A stretch of DNA of 64,000 bases from Lentisphaeria bacterium (GTDB lineage Bacteria > Verrucomicrobiota > Lentisphaeria > Victivallales > UBA1829). Positions 17,916 to 26,221 of this stretch are shown here, piece after piece (the stretch's first letter is position 1; each line of letters begins with the position of its first letter). The stretch covers positions 77,524-141,523 of the forward strand of contig DPDG01000060.1 of the NCBI GenBank assembly GCA_003526375.1, read 5' to 3'. The notes under the pieces were generated by a model, which ran no database searches, was not told the DNA's origin, and worked only from the letters and a program-made list of their open reading frames with translations. Position numbers and translations under genes: made by a program.

Positions 17916-18668
17916 TCAGAGTTCGTTGTATTTGCCCCAATCGGAGTACATCTTGTCCTTCCGCGCCCAGAAGGGATAACATTCCGCCTTGTCGGATGTA
18001 TGGGGGGACAGCGGGACCTTCTTGTAATGCTTCCATTCTCCGTGACCGTCCATGAAGATCACGTTGATGCCTTGATTGTGGCGGAATGCATTGGGATAGA
18101 GATAGCCGACTTGCGAACTCAGATAATGGCCGTAAACCCTCTGCTGGTCGCGGTCGGTGTCCATGATCATGGCGACTTTGCTTATGTCGCGCTTGATCTC
18201 GCTTTCATACCGGAACGGGCGGATCGAGGTGTTGATCTGACCTGTATAGATGGGGGTGCCATAGTTGGTCAGGTCGGCATGGGATGTCGATGCGAATTTT
18301 TTGTTGTCCAGCGAGGGGCAGCGGAACACCCCGGCGGGGACGCCCTTTCCTATGTCAATGAGACCGCTATAAACAGTTCCGCCGTTGTTTTTCAGGTCCA
18401 GATAACCGTTTATCATCAAAATCTCATGCCAGTACTGACCTAAGGAGGAGGTATATTCCATATACTGGGGAACGATGGCATTCTTTTCCGCTTCCATCCG
18501 GTACTGGAACCGAGCTTGCCCGATCTGGCGCATGCTGCCTATGCACTGGATGGCCTGCGCCCGCTTTTTCGCCTGGTTCAGAACCGGCAGAAGCATGCCT
18601 GCGAGAATCGCGATGATCGAAATTACGATTAAGAGCTCTATCAGTGTGAAAGACGGTCTTCTGCCCAT
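17916..18668 (-). CDS. Pseudopilin-like secreted protein with H-x9-DG motif
   Basis: The 250-residue protein has a type IV prepilin leader and hydrophobic helix (SFTLIELLIVISIIAILAGM) at residues 6-25, then a globular part with NQAKKRAQAIQCIGSMRQIG and the C-terminal HNQGINVIFMDGHGEW, which fits H-x9-DG exactly. A prepilin peptidase would process it and a type II secretion/pilus-like machine would display or export it. These single-gene pseudopilins are numerous in Lentisphaerota and Planctomycetes, and their task is not known. A strong AGGAGGG lies upstream. It is the first gene in the unit with the beta-helix protein, just downstream of a GntR-type regulator. Confidence 0.9.
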   Translation of the reverse strand: MGRRPSFTLIELLIVISIIAILAGMLLPVLNQAKKRAQAIQCIGSMRQIGQARFQYRMEAEKNAIVPQYMEYTSSLGQYWHEILMINGYLDLKNNGGTVYSGLIDIGKGVPAGVFRCPSLDNKKFASTSHADLTNYGTPIYTGQINTSIRPFRYESEIKRDISKVAMIMDTDRDQQRVYGHYLSSQVGYLYPNAFRHNQGINVIFMDGHGEWKHYKKVPLSPHTSDKAECYPFWARKDKMYSDWGKYNEL

Positions 18669-18738
18669 GTGATCCCTCCTGTTGGTTTGTGAATATTTTT
18701 CTTATATGAGATTTGTTCTTTCATAATTTCCAGCCATC

Positions 18739-20088
18739 CTATGCCGTCTGAAGTTTCCGGGACCGTTTGATGCGGAGAAAAATCCGGATGGCGTCCGCCA
18801 GACGATGCGCTTCATCCGCAATCTTTTCCGACGGAAGCAGACACAGTGCCCCGACGCCGTCCGTCACCAGCGCATAAAGTTCAGGCGAGAAAATATTATA
18901 GTCATACACCATCTGCGGGATTTCCGTCAGGAACTTGACATCCAGTTCATCATCCAGTTTCAGGGCTTTCTGGGCAGAACTCCGCCGGAACGGAATGCCG
19001 TAGCCGGTTTTCCCGAAATAATCCTGAACCGCTTCGGAAAACAGCAGTTTCGCACACTCTCTGCCGAGGCGCATATCCGTGCAGTTTTTGCGAATGCAGA
19101 ACAGATCCGCCGCAAGCATGGATGCCCTGCGGCCGCCTTCCGGCGTGGGGATGCTGACTCCAGCCAGTTCCAGCTCCTGAGCCGACGGATGCAGTTTCAG
19201 TTTGTAAAGATACTGGCGGGGTGCGAATGCCATTGCCGCCCTGCCTGCGGCGAATTCATTTTCAAAAACATCTTGCGGCAAGCCTGCACTGCCGTCCGGG
19301 AACAGGCGTTCCCGCAGTTCGGCATAAAGTCTCAGCCCGCGGATTGTTTCAGGCGAATCAATTTTTACGGGGTCTTCGGCGGCAGGTTCGAACAGACTGC
19401 CGCCGCTCCGCACGACCAGGTTGATCCAGTAATGCAGGCTCTGCTGCCAGTCGATGATCTGTCCGGGAGCGATCTTCCGCTTCAGCAGATCGACCGTTGC
19501 CAGAAAATCGTCCCAGCTCCAGTTGTCGTGCGGAATGGGACATCCCGCTTCACGGAAAAGCCGCCGGTTGTACAGCAGAATGCGCGGCGAGAAAATCCAC
19601 GGAATGCCGCAGAGTTTACCGTCGACGATGAATGGATTCAACAGTTTCAGGAAATAGTTTTCCTCATCGGGGAAACATTCCTTGAACAGCGGCATCAGGT
19701 CAAGGTATTCGTCATGATGACTGAACAGATAATGCGTAACGCGGAATTCGAAAATCCCTTTGGTGAATTTCCGGCAGACATGAATTTGCGGCAAGTCCTT
19801 CCTTATGATTTCGTCAAGCTTGTCGATCCACGGCAGAATGTTGCAGGCAAAGGTGGCAGGCAGGATGCGCGACTGCCAGCCCTGCTGGACGAAAGTACCC
19901 GAACGGGGAACCGTTTCAAAAATGCCGTTCTGCACCAGTGTCTCAATGACGGTCTGGATATGAGTATAGGATACCCCGGATTCTTTCGTCAGGCGCCGTG
20001 CTCCGGGCAGACGGTCTCCCCCCTTGAGCTGTCCGCTTTCGAGAAGATTCAGCAGATATTCTTTGATTCTGATATGCTTATTTTCCAT
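18739..20088 (-). CDS. GntR-type winged-helix regulator fused to an extracellular solute-binding-protein domain
   Basis: The 449-residue protein begins with a GntR helix-turn-helix (about 5-70: LNLLESGQLKGGDRLPGARRLTKESGVSYTHIQTVIETLVQNGIFETVPRSG, read in pieces). It continues with a family-1 ABC solute-binding-protein-like fold: LNPFIVDGKLCGIPWIF, LLYNRRLFREAGC, NWSWDDFLATVDLL and the C-terminal lobe GKTGYGIPFRRS. It lacks a signal peptide, so the binding lobe must sense a cytoplasmic sugar or oligosaccharide. Most GntR proteins carry FadR, HutC or LacI-like sensor domains instead. AGGCGG precedes ATG at 20088. It is transcribed toward the pseudopilin/beta-helix locus and probably controls it and itself. 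Confidence 0.85.
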   Translation of the reverse strand: MENKHIRIKEYLLNLLESGQLKGGDRLPGARRLTKESGVSYTHIQTVIETLVQNGIFETVPRSGTFVQQGWQSRILPATFACNILPWIDKLDEIIRKDLPQIHVCRKFTKGIFEFRVTHYLFSHHDEYLDLMPLFKECFPDEENYFLKLLNPFIVDGKLCGIPWIFSPRILLYNRRLFREAGCPIPHDNWSWDDFLATVDLLKRKIAPGQIIDWQQSLHYWINLVVRSGGSLFEPAAEDPVKIDSPETIRGLRLYAELRERLFPDGSAGLPQDVFENEFAAGRAAMAFAPRQYLYKLKLHPSAQELELAGVSIPTPEGGRRASMLAADLFCIRKNCTDMRLGRECAKLLFSEAVQDYFGKTGYGIPFRRSSAQKALKLDDELDVKFLTEIPQMVYDYNIFSPELYALVTDGVGALCLLPSEKIADEAHRLADAIRIFLRIKRSRKLQTA

Positions 20089-20112
20089 GAAACCGCCTTT
20101 TGTCTTCCTTTT

Positions 20113-20141
20113 ATTATAAGTTATTAATGTGACAGTGTCAA
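20113..20141 (-). promoter_or_regulatory. Perfect consensus promoter with palindromic operator for the GntR-type gene
   Basis: On the minus strand TTGACA (20141-20136) and TATAAT (20118-20113) are spaced by exactly 17 bp, the ideal sigma-70 promoter. The palindrome TGACA-C-TGTCA (20130-20140) covers the -35 box, so a bound repressor would block polymerase. Autoregulation by the GntR-type protein is inferred. Confidence 0.8.
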
Positions 20142-20483
20142 TACCTGTTTCAGAAAAAAACGGAATTTTTTTGGGGGACGTCACGGAGGAGGGAGAAGAT
20201 TTTCAGTTCAGATTTATCTTTCTGCACTGTAAGGTGAAACGGATGTGCGTCACTGTGACATGAAACGGCATTCCGTTTTTGGGAAACTGCTCGGAGCAGA
20301 TTGCCGTCCTCTGTTCGATGAAGCCGTATCCGCACTGGTTCGGCTTTCCGATACCCCGTATGATCTGCAGCGGGACAGTTGATTCTTTTTTGGAAAAGTC
20401 CGAGAGCTCCGGGTTCTGAGGTCATGCGTTTTCGGCGGCTCGCGAAGTTTCGCTTCCCGCCCTTTCACGGGTGGAACCGCCGC
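20142..20483. other. Intergenic stretch with a second palindrome, no gene seen
   Basis: About 340 bp lie between the GntR promoter and the stop codon of the repeat-tailed membrane protein. A second palindrome GTCAC-T-GTGAC lies at 20249-20259. A GC-rich imperfect stem (GGCGGCTC...GAACCGCC, about 20431-20480), which may end the neighbouring gene, is also present. I see no supported coding region or known RNA. Confidence 0.5.
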
Positions 20484-21137
20484 TTATTGATTTACTTGCG
20501 TTCCCGTGGTCCTGCCGGATGCGTCGCGGTAGATGATCCTGTTGCCGGTTCTGGTCGCAGAGCCGGTTATTTTACCGGACGCATCACGATAAGTGGTGAC
20601 ATTTCCGCTGGTTGTGGCGGAACCTGTGACCCTGCCGGCGGAGTCACGGTAAGTCGTACGGTTTCCCGCAGTTGTGGAGGAACCGACGGAAGCCCCGCGG
20701 TGATCGCGGAATGTGGTGCGCCCGCCGTTTGTGGTTGCGGAGCCGACGGTTGCCCCGTGCGCATTGCGGTAACGGGTGACATTGTCTATTGTGGCAGCCC
20801 TGCCTTGGGTGACTCCGCGATTGTCACGGAAGGTCGAGTTTACCGGTTCCGCGCCGAACAGCGCAAAGGCTCCGGCAAGGAGAATCACGATGACGATCAC
20901 CAGAAATACGGACGCCAGACAGCCGGAGGAACTCCGGTTATGTCTGCCGGGTTCCCATCGTGCGCCGCAGTTGGCGCAGACCATTTCCACGTTTCCGCCT
21001 CCGAGAAGACCGAGCAGGAGCCCGATCCAGCCGAACAGGATCAGCCCCAGACAGCCGCATCCCATGTCATAATCCTTGCGGACCGGCGCGATCTGAGTCG
21101 ATCCGCACTGTGGACAGCGAACCTGTGTTTCTTCCAT
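20484..21137 (-). CDS. Zinc-ribbon membrane protein with C-terminal 20-residue tandem repeats
   Basis: The 217-residue protein opens with a zinc ribbon (CPQC at 8-11 and CANC at 54-57) interrupted by a hydrophobic hairpin (GCLGLILFGWIGLLLGLLG). A second membrane segment follows (ASVFLVIVIVILLAGAFALF, 75-94), then from residue 103 five to six tandem copies of a unit near YRDASGRxTGSATTxGNxTT to the C-terminus. The repeat pattern is regular in Y/F-R-D, G and T positions, as in beta-roll or beta-solenoid spacers. AAGGAG precedes the start. The function is unknown; the repeats would lie outside the membrane. The genes on either side are not related by function. Confidence 0.75.
   Translation of the reverse strand: MEETQVRCPQCGSTQIAPVRKDYDMGCGCLGLILFGWIGLLLGLLGGGNVEMVCANCGARWEPGRHNRSSSGCLASVFLVIVIVILLAGAFALFGAEPVNSTFRDNRGVTQGRAATIDNVTRYRNAHGATVGSATTNGGRTTFRDHRGASVGSSTTAGNRTTYRDSAGRVTGSATTSGNVTTYRDASGKITGSATRTGNRIIYRDASGRTTGTQVNQ
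20487..20831 (-). repeat. In-frame tandem repeat, about 60 bp per unit
   Basis: DNA encoding the 20-residue repeat of the zinc-ribbon membrane protein. Units near the C-terminus (starting YRDASGK, YRDASGR, YRDSAGR) are closer to one another than those near the membrane (FRDNRGV, YRNAHGA), as expected for stepwise expansion. Confidence 0.75.
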
Positions 21138-21167
21138 AACTGTTTCTCCTTTCCCCCCTTTCAGAGG

Positions 21168-22448
21168 TCAGACAGTGAATTCTGTGATTTTGGCTCCCAG
21201 ATTCCGGAAATCGTCAATGAAGCCGGGATATGTGACATCGGCGCATTCCGCGTCTTTTATGACGGACTCGCCTTCCGCCGCCATCGCCGCGATTGTAAGC
21301 GCCATCGCAATGCGGTGATCCTTGTGGCTGTCGAGTTCGCCGGAACCTTTCAGTTTTGTGCCGGTAATCGCCATGCCGTCATGGAACTCCTCCACCTGCG
21401 CCCCCATTTTGCGCAGTTCCGCCGCCATGCAGAAGATGCGGTCGGTCTCTTTGAGCCGCGCCTGCGGAACGTTTCTGAGGTAACTGGTTCCTTCGGCGCA
21501 GGCTCCGGCGACAGCCAGAACCGGAAGCGCGTCGGGCGTTGCATTGAGGTCGATATCGAACGCTTTCAGTTTTTTGGGTCCCTTGATTGCGGTAATATTG
21601 TCTTTCGTCTCAATTTTGACGCCCATGTCGCGCATGTAGTCGAAAATCATTTTATCGCCCTGCGCATCGGTGAAGTCGAGATTCGGGATCTGGACGTCGC
21701 CGCCGGTGAGAGCCGCCGCGACAAGCGGGAAAGACGCCGTCGAGAAGTCAACCGGAATTCTTACGGAAAATGGACTGTACTGCTGGGAACCGGAAATCCT
21801 GATTGTGGAAAGATCTTTTTCCGCCTCGTAACGGATTCCCTGGCGGTCCAGCCATTCCAGCGTGATCATGACATAGGGCTGCTCGTTCAACCCTTCCACA
21901 TGAATGACCGTGTCATTTTCCAGAAGCGGCGCCGCAAAAAGCAGGGAAGACAGATACTGCGACGTCTTGCCTTCGATCGTGACTTCCGCGCCGTTGATCG
22001 GCCCTGTGACGGATAAGGGGCATTTCCCGTTGGTGGATTCCACTTTTGCGCCCATCGCCTGAAGCGCCGCAAGCAGAGATGCCATCGTACGCGTGCGGAG
22101 CGATTCGTCGCCGTCGAAGGAGATCGGGAAATCGGCTCTTGCCGCTATGGAGGTGAACAGGCGCAGCCCTGTCCCGGAGTTTCCCATGTCGATGACGCCC
22201 GCGGGCTGGAGCAGCTTTCCGCCTGTCCCGGAAATACGCCAGATCGTATCATCGCCGCGTTTGATCCACGCGCCGAGGGTCGAGGCTGCCTGAAGACAGG
22301 AAACCGTATCCTCGGAAACCAGAGGCGCCTTGATTGTCGAGGTGCCTTTGGCAAGAGACGCCAGCACGATTGCGCGGATGGTATGGGATTTGGAACCGGG
22401 GATTTCAACCTGTCCCGATATTTTCGATCTGCTTACAGCAATTTCCAT
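21168..22448 (-). CDS. aroA: 3-phosphoshikimate 1-carboxyvinyltransferase (EPSP synthase)
   Basis: The 426-residue enzyme transfers enolpyruvate from PEP to shikimate-3-phosphate in aromatic amino acid synthesis. Landmarks are IPGSKSHTIRAIVLA (phosphate-binding Lys and Arg), MGNSGTGLRLF, DGDESLRTRTMASLL, KTSQYLSSLLFAAP, the catalytic-Asp region ATPDALPVLAV, RLKETDRI and HKDHRIAMALTIAAM. The usual R-P-M after the second phosphate loop reads R-T-M, and S-N-R reads T-I-R, so it is a divergent member. AAAGG lies upstream of ATG at 22448. It stands apart from other shikimate genes. Confidence 0.95.
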   Translation of the reverse strand: MEIAVSRSKISGQVEIPGSKSHTIRAIVLASLAKGTSTIKAPLVSEDTVSCLQAASTLGAWIKRGDDTIWRISGTGGKLLQPAGVIDMGNSGTGLRLFTSIAARADFPISFDGDESLRTRTMASLLAALQAMGAKVESTNGKCPLSVTGPINGAEVTIEGKTSQYLSSLLFAAPLLENDTVIHVEGLNEQPYVMITLEWLDRQGIRYEAEKDLSTIRISGSQQYSPFSVRIPVDFSTASFPLVAAALTGGDVQIPNLDFTDAQGDKMIFDYMRDMGVKIETKDNITAIKGPKKLKAFDIDLNATPDALPVLAVAGACAEGTSYLRNVPQARLKETDRIFCMAAELRKMGAQVEEFHDGMAITGTKLKGSGELDSHKDHRIAMALTIAAMAAEGESVIKDAECADVTYPGFIDDFRNLGAKITEFTV

Positions 22449-22512
22449 AGTTCAAAACCTTTCAAGTTATAAAAATCATCGTGCGGCAATATACGTCATG
22501 AATGCCTGAATG

Positions 22513-24261
22513 TCAATCCTTTTTCAGCGGTTTGTCGCGGGGAGGCAGGACAATGTGAAAAATCTGGACCGTAAAGAATTTCAGGCGTTCCTTTCTGAAA
22601 AGTTTTCCCGGAGTCCCGCGGCAGGTTTGAAATACGCGGGCGATGGATTCATTGGACAGAACACGGGAATACTGCCCCAGAACTGCATGGAAATCCATGA
22701 TGCCGTTTGCGTTGCAGAGGGCGGCGACACGTTCGAGGGAATCGGCGTCCGTCATGAAAATGATCCTCGTATCCCGCGGCAGCCATGCGAGTTCTTCCGG
22801 CAGCCAGAAAACATCCGTGACGATTGTTTTGATTTCCTGCCTGTCCAGCGCATCGAAAAGTTCCTGCGAGAAATTTTTCTTGTAGGAAAGCACTCCGTAA
22901 CCGATTGCATTGGCGACCACGGAAGTGAAGATCAGCGCGCAGATTCCGTATTTCGCAATGCGGGTGAGCCTGTCCGATGAGAGCAGGGCGACTGTCAGCA
23001 CGCAGACGACCGGTATGATATTCATGAAATGCCGTCCGCCCCAGAACATTCCGATCAGTTCTTCATTCAGCATCGCCGGGGGGATCAGGACTCCGGCGGC
23101 GGCAACCCATGCGAGGAAACGGACTTTCCGGTCGTTGTTCCGGAACAGGAACGGAATGGAAAAGATGCAGGCGGCAATGACCGGCAGATGATCCAGAAGA
23201 GATTGGAAGATGAATACCCCTTTGGTATCTCCGAACAGATTGTGGAAGCTGCTGAACAGGCATAATCCTGCAATCAGGGGATACGATATGGCTTCCGCAC
23301 AGCTCGCCGTCTTCCGCCATGAACAGAAAATGCCGCCTGCGGCAAGCAGAATCGCAGGAACACTGTTCAGAATGGGAACGGGCATGCAGAGCAATGTCAG
23401 ATACATGAGGTAATCTCGCAGTTTTGCCGTGAAAAACGGATTGCTCCTGACGGCTCCTATGGCGGAGTAAACGACGGAGTGCATCCCGAACACCGAACCG
23501 GAATCCTGCCAGTTGAAGATCATCAGCGGCAGAATCACCGCCCATGCGCCCGCACTGAACACGATCAGGCGTTTCCATGAAAAACGGGTGACGGCGATCC
23601 CCAGGAAAATTCCGAATGCAAGGATGAACCCTTCTTCGCGAAACAGTGAGGAGACGCCGATAAGGAGCCCCCCGCAGAACAGCGGAACAGGCTCCGCCGG
23701 GGAATCCATTGCCTTCAGGACGGTCCAGATTCCCGCCGTTGCAAAAAATGCCGCAGTTGTGGTCTCCAGAAAAACGCCGGAGTAAAAAAGAAACGGCGTG
23801 CCGAAAGCACATAACAGCATGACAAGAGAAGCTTTCCGGTCATTCAGTCCCAGAGTCTTCGCAATCAGCCCCGCAAAGAGAATGCTGAGCACCCCCGCAA
23901 TCACCGGAAGCAGGACCAGCCCCGGACGTCCTGCCGCCTTGTAGAGAAAAGAACAGGTCCAGGGGAAGAACGCCGAGTATGCCGAACGCCATTGTCCGTC
24001 TTTTTCCTGCACGAAGTAAGGTTTCGGATAGGCGCGCAGTCCCTGTCCGGGAACCTGTTCAAGTCCGATGAAAGGGTCCGGCAGGTATTTCTGCGAGGTT
24101 TCCGCATAGGCTCTGACAGCGGCAATGCGGTTGCCCTCGTCACTGATCCAGATTGAATCGTGCGGCAGAAGCGTGACGAACAGAAACAGATAGAGGATTG
24201 CGATTCCGGCGAATGTAAAAGCGAACGTTTTTTTCTGTATGAGTTCCAGCAGTTGTGCCAT
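22513..24261 (-). CDS. Polytopic membrane glycosyltransferase-like protein (GT39/ArnT-type)
   Basis: The 582-residue protein has about ten or more hydrophobic helices. After the first helix there is an acidic motif SDEGNRIAAVRAY, where DE fits the catalytic Asp of GT-C transferases such as ArnT/PMT. A periplasmic loop with PFIGLEQVPGQG follows, and the C-terminal part (about 480-582) is soluble. Such enzymes move sugars from polyprenyl-phosphate donors onto lipids or proteins on the outer face of the inner membrane. Substrate is unknown. The upstream sequence AAAGGGA supports the start. Confidence 0.65.
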   Translation of the reverse strand: MAQLLELIQKKTFAFTFAGIAILYLFLFVTLLPHDSIWISDEGNRIAAVRAYAETSQKYLPDPFIGLEQVPGQGLRAYPKPYFVQEKDGQWRSAYSAFFPWTCSFLYKAAGRPGLVLLPVIAGVLSILFAGLIAKTLGLNDRKASLVMLLCAFGTPFLFYSGVFLETTTAAFFATAGIWTVLKAMDSPAEPVPLFCGGLLIGVSSLFREEGFILAFGIFLGIAVTRFSWKRLIVFSAGAWAVILPLMIFNWQDSGSVFGMHSVVYSAIGAVRSNPFFTAKLRDYLMYLTLLCMPVPILNSVPAILLAAGGIFCSWRKTASCAEAISYPLIAGLCLFSSFHNLFGDTKGVFIFQSLLDHLPVIAACIFSIPFLFRNNDRKVRFLAWVAAAGVLIPPAMLNEELIGMFWGGRHFMNIIPVVCVLTVALLSSDRLTRIAKYGICALIFTSVVANAIGYGVLSYKKNFSQELFDALDRQEIKTIVTDVFWLPEELAWLPRDTRIIFMTDADSLERVAALCNANGIMDFHAVLGQYSRVLSNESIARVFQTCRGTPGKLFRKERLKFFTVQIFHIVLPPRDKPLKKD

Positions 24262-24375
24262 GTGTTTCCCTTTTGTTCAATCTTTCCGTGATCTTTGATC
24301 TTTACCGGAAGATAGTTTTGAATCTCCGGAAATCAAGTGAAGATGAAAATTTTTCCTGAGATCTGCCGTCAGGCA

Positions 24376-24404
24376 TTGACAAGAGAGGTTTATTTGTGTA
24401 TATT
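24376..24404 (+). promoter_or_regulatory. Promoter of the DeoR-type regulator gene
   Basis: TTGACA (24376-24381) and TATATT (24399-24404) are spaced by 17 bp, about 35 bp before the start codon. Confidence 0.75.
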
Positions 24405-24438
24405 CCCCCCTGAATCATCAAAGGTGAAACGGAGAAGC

Positions 24439-25218
24439 ATGAAAAGTCTGCGCGCGTTTGAAATCGTGGAGTATATCGAAAAACATAAGTTCTGTTCTCT
24501 TGCGGAGCTTATGGAGAAGTTTCATGTCTCGCAGGCTACAATTCACCGTGATGTCTCGGCGCTTGTCAAGGACGGCAGAATCCGCAAGGTTCACGGCGGA
24601 GTCGCTTCGCTTTCCTCCGCACAGGCGCTTCAGGCGCCGGGCAAGGATATCATGCCGTCCCATTACCGGGAGCGCATGAATATCGACATGCCCGCCAAAG
24701 AGGCGATCGCACGGAAGGCATTGCGCGAGATCAATGACGGCGACATTATTTTTCTGGACTCCTCCACAACCGTGTATTATCTGGCGCATATGCTTCAGAA
24801 ATCTTCGTTCGCGAATCTGACGCTCATAACGAACTCCGTTCTGATCATACAGGAGTTCACGAACTTTCCCGCAAATTATTTCCTTGTCGCGCTCGGCGGC
24901 AACTTCGATCTTCAGCTCAACGCGTTTCTCGGGCAGGCAGCCATGCGTGAACTGGAGCATCTGCAGATCGACAAATCGTTTATTTCCGGTGTCGGGATCA
25001 CGGAGTCCGGCGTGTTTTCACGGCATGAGAACCATACCTTTTTCCTTCACCGGATGCTGGAGCTGTCCAGAACGAACTATCTGCTGCTGAACGGTTCCAA
25101 GTTCGGAAAGGGGGGGCTCTACTCCATTGCCCCGCTGGAGATGTTCGACAAGGTGATTTCGGAACAGAGGCTTCCCGATTACGCCGAGGCGGTCTGCATC
25201 CGTAAGCGTGACCGCTGA
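24439..25218 (+). CDS. DeoR family transcriptional regulator
   Basis: The 259-residue protein has the DeoR N-terminal helix-turn-helix (LAELMEKFHVSQATIHRDVS, then a wing with IRKVHGGV) and the sugar-phosphate-sensing C-terminal domain (IARKALREINDGDIIFLDSS, LTLITNSV, FSRHENHTFF). The start chosen is ATG 24439 with GGAG upstream, inside the transcript of a clear promoter; a longer reading would begin before that promoter. No metabolic gene is adjacent on the same strand, so its target and effector sugar phosphate are unknown. Confidence 0.88.
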   Translation: MKSLRAFEIVEYIEKHKFCSLAELMEKFHVSQATIHRDVSALVKDGRIRKVHGGVASLSSAQALQAPGKDIMPSHYRERMNIDMPAKEAIARKALREINDGDIIFLDSSTTVYYLAHMLQKSSFANLTLITNSVLIIQEFTNFPANYFLVALGGNFDLQLNAFLGQAAMRELEHLQIDKSFISGVGITESGVFSRHENHTFFLHRMLELSRTNYLLLNGSKFGKGGLYSIAPLEMFDKVISEQRLPDYAEAVCIRKRDR

Positions 25219-25286
25219 ATTTCACGACAGTGAATTCTGCGGCTTCTGCGGCAATACCTTTGAATTGTTTATCGTGCAGCATTGGG

Positions 25287-25322
25287 GAACCGCAAACGGA
25301 TTGTTTGTGGTTCTCTGTTCTT
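25287..25322 (+). terminator. Terminator of the DeoR-type regulator gene
   Basis: GAACCGCAAAC and GTTTGTGGTTC (25287-25297 and 25303-25313) pair with a five-base loop and are followed by a T-rich tail. Confidence 0.75.
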
Positions 25323-25438
25323 TAACATACTAAATCTGAAAAGGAAGGAAATCCCGGAAAAGAACAAAAAAATAAAAAAAATATCGTATTTTGTTTGAAA
25401 TCTTTTTATTCCTGCATTAGATTATTGTGATAACGCAT

Positions 25439-25444
25439 TATAAT
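25439..25444 (+). promoter_or_regulatory. Consensus -10 box ahead of the repeat protein
   Basis: TATAAT lies about 30 bp before ATG 25473. No good -35 is present at the usual distance, so it may be a weak or activator-dependent promoter. Confidence 0.4.
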
Positions 25445-25472
25445 TCAACAAATTCTGATAGGGTTGTGCAAT

Positions 25473-26102
25473 ATGTTTCAAAGAATATGGACCCCGGAAA
25501 TGATTAAGGAGTATATCATTTCCAGCAACGGGAAAGAACCGTTGAATTCCCATTACTACTCGACGAATCATCCCAGCATTTATGCCGCCGCAGAACGAAT
25601 TTTCGGTTCCTGGGGAAATGCGATCAACGCTGCCGGGCTGGACTACAATGCGATCCGTAAATATAAGATCTGGACCCGTATGCGGATTGTGCAGACGATC
25701 CGCAAGAAAAGCAAAGCGGGGGAACAGCTTTCCAGCCAGTATATACAGAATAATTGCAAGTCGCTGTATATGGCGGCGGTCCATCATTTCAAGTCGTGGG
25801 GACAAGCAATCAAGGCGTCCGGTCTGGATTATAATAAAATCCGTATGCGCCGCAGTATGACGGAGGAGCAGATCCGCGCAGAGATCATTCGTCTTTACAA
25901 GAGCGGCGAAGATATGGCATACTCCAATATCCGCAAGAATCATCAGTATCTGCTTGCCTACGGCATGAAGAAGCTCGGCGGCGGAAGCTGGGCGGAAGCG
26001 CGCCGCGCATGTGGAATCATGGAGAACTTCCGTCTTCCGAAAGAGAAACGCCGTCCTTCCAAGATCAGGATGAAAAAATGCTGGCAGCCCGGCTTGTTCT
26101 GA
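25473..26102 (+). CDS. Protein of three homing-endonuclease-associated (HNH_repeat-type) repeats
   Basis: The 209-residue basic protein is built almost only of three units of about 55 residues. The first starts at IWTPEMIKEYI and ends FGSWGNAINAAGLDY, the second starts at IWTRMRIVQTI and ends FKSWGQAIKASGLDY, and the third runs from MTEEQIRAEII to GGSWAEARRACGI. The conserved W/M-T...I-x-x-I, then S-W-x-x-A and A-G-L-D pattern matches repeats found next to HNH/homing nucleases, where they bind DNA. No nuclease motif is present and no intron or intein is nearby. AGGG precedes ATG 25473. A stand-alone DNA-binding role is plausible; target unknown. Confidence 0.78.
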   Translation: MFQRIWTPEMIKEYIISSNGKEPLNSHYYSTNHPSIYAAAERIFGSWGNAINAAGLDYNAIRKYKIWTRMRIVQTIRKKSKAGEQLSSQYIQNNCKSLYMAAVHHFKSWGQAIKASGLDYNKIRMRRSMTEEQIRAEIIRLYKSGEDMAYSNIRKNHQYLLAYGMKKLGGGSWAEARRACGIMENFRLPKEKRRPSKIRMKKCWQPGLF

Positions 26103-26171
26103 GTAAGGGTTAATCTCCGGAGTTGTCTGCGGATTTTGATGTTTTTTTTCTGTTTTTCTGCCTGAAAGTAT

Positions 26172-26199
26172 TTGATTTTCCGGCAGGGCAGGTTATTTT
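26172..26199 (+). promoter_or_regulatory. Candidate promoter of the riboswitch-ATPase transcript
   Basis: TTGATT (26172-26177) and TATTTT (26194-26199) are spaced by 16 bp and sit just upstream of the riboswitch aptamer. Confidence 0.4.
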
Positions 26200-26221
26200 A
26201 CAGTAATATTTTTGAAAATAC

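Noticed and set aside
20487..20831. CRISPR-like regular repeats
   Set aside because: The period is in frame and encodes a regular 20-residue protein repeat; there are no unique spacers between identical direct repeats and no cas genes.
20379..22016. 545-codon plus-strand frame across the repeat protein and aroA
   Set aside because: It runs antisense to two recognisable genes and has no protein-family pattern; the first part is the reverse reading of the tandem repeats.
24337..24438. Longer start for the DeoR-type regulator
   Set aside because: The upstream codons overlap a TTGACA-17-TATATT promoter and lack a ribosome binding site; the family start is ATG 24439.
25473..26102. Homing endonuclease
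   Set aside because: Only the associated DNA-binding repeats are present; no HNH, LAGLIDADG or GIY-YIG motif can be found.
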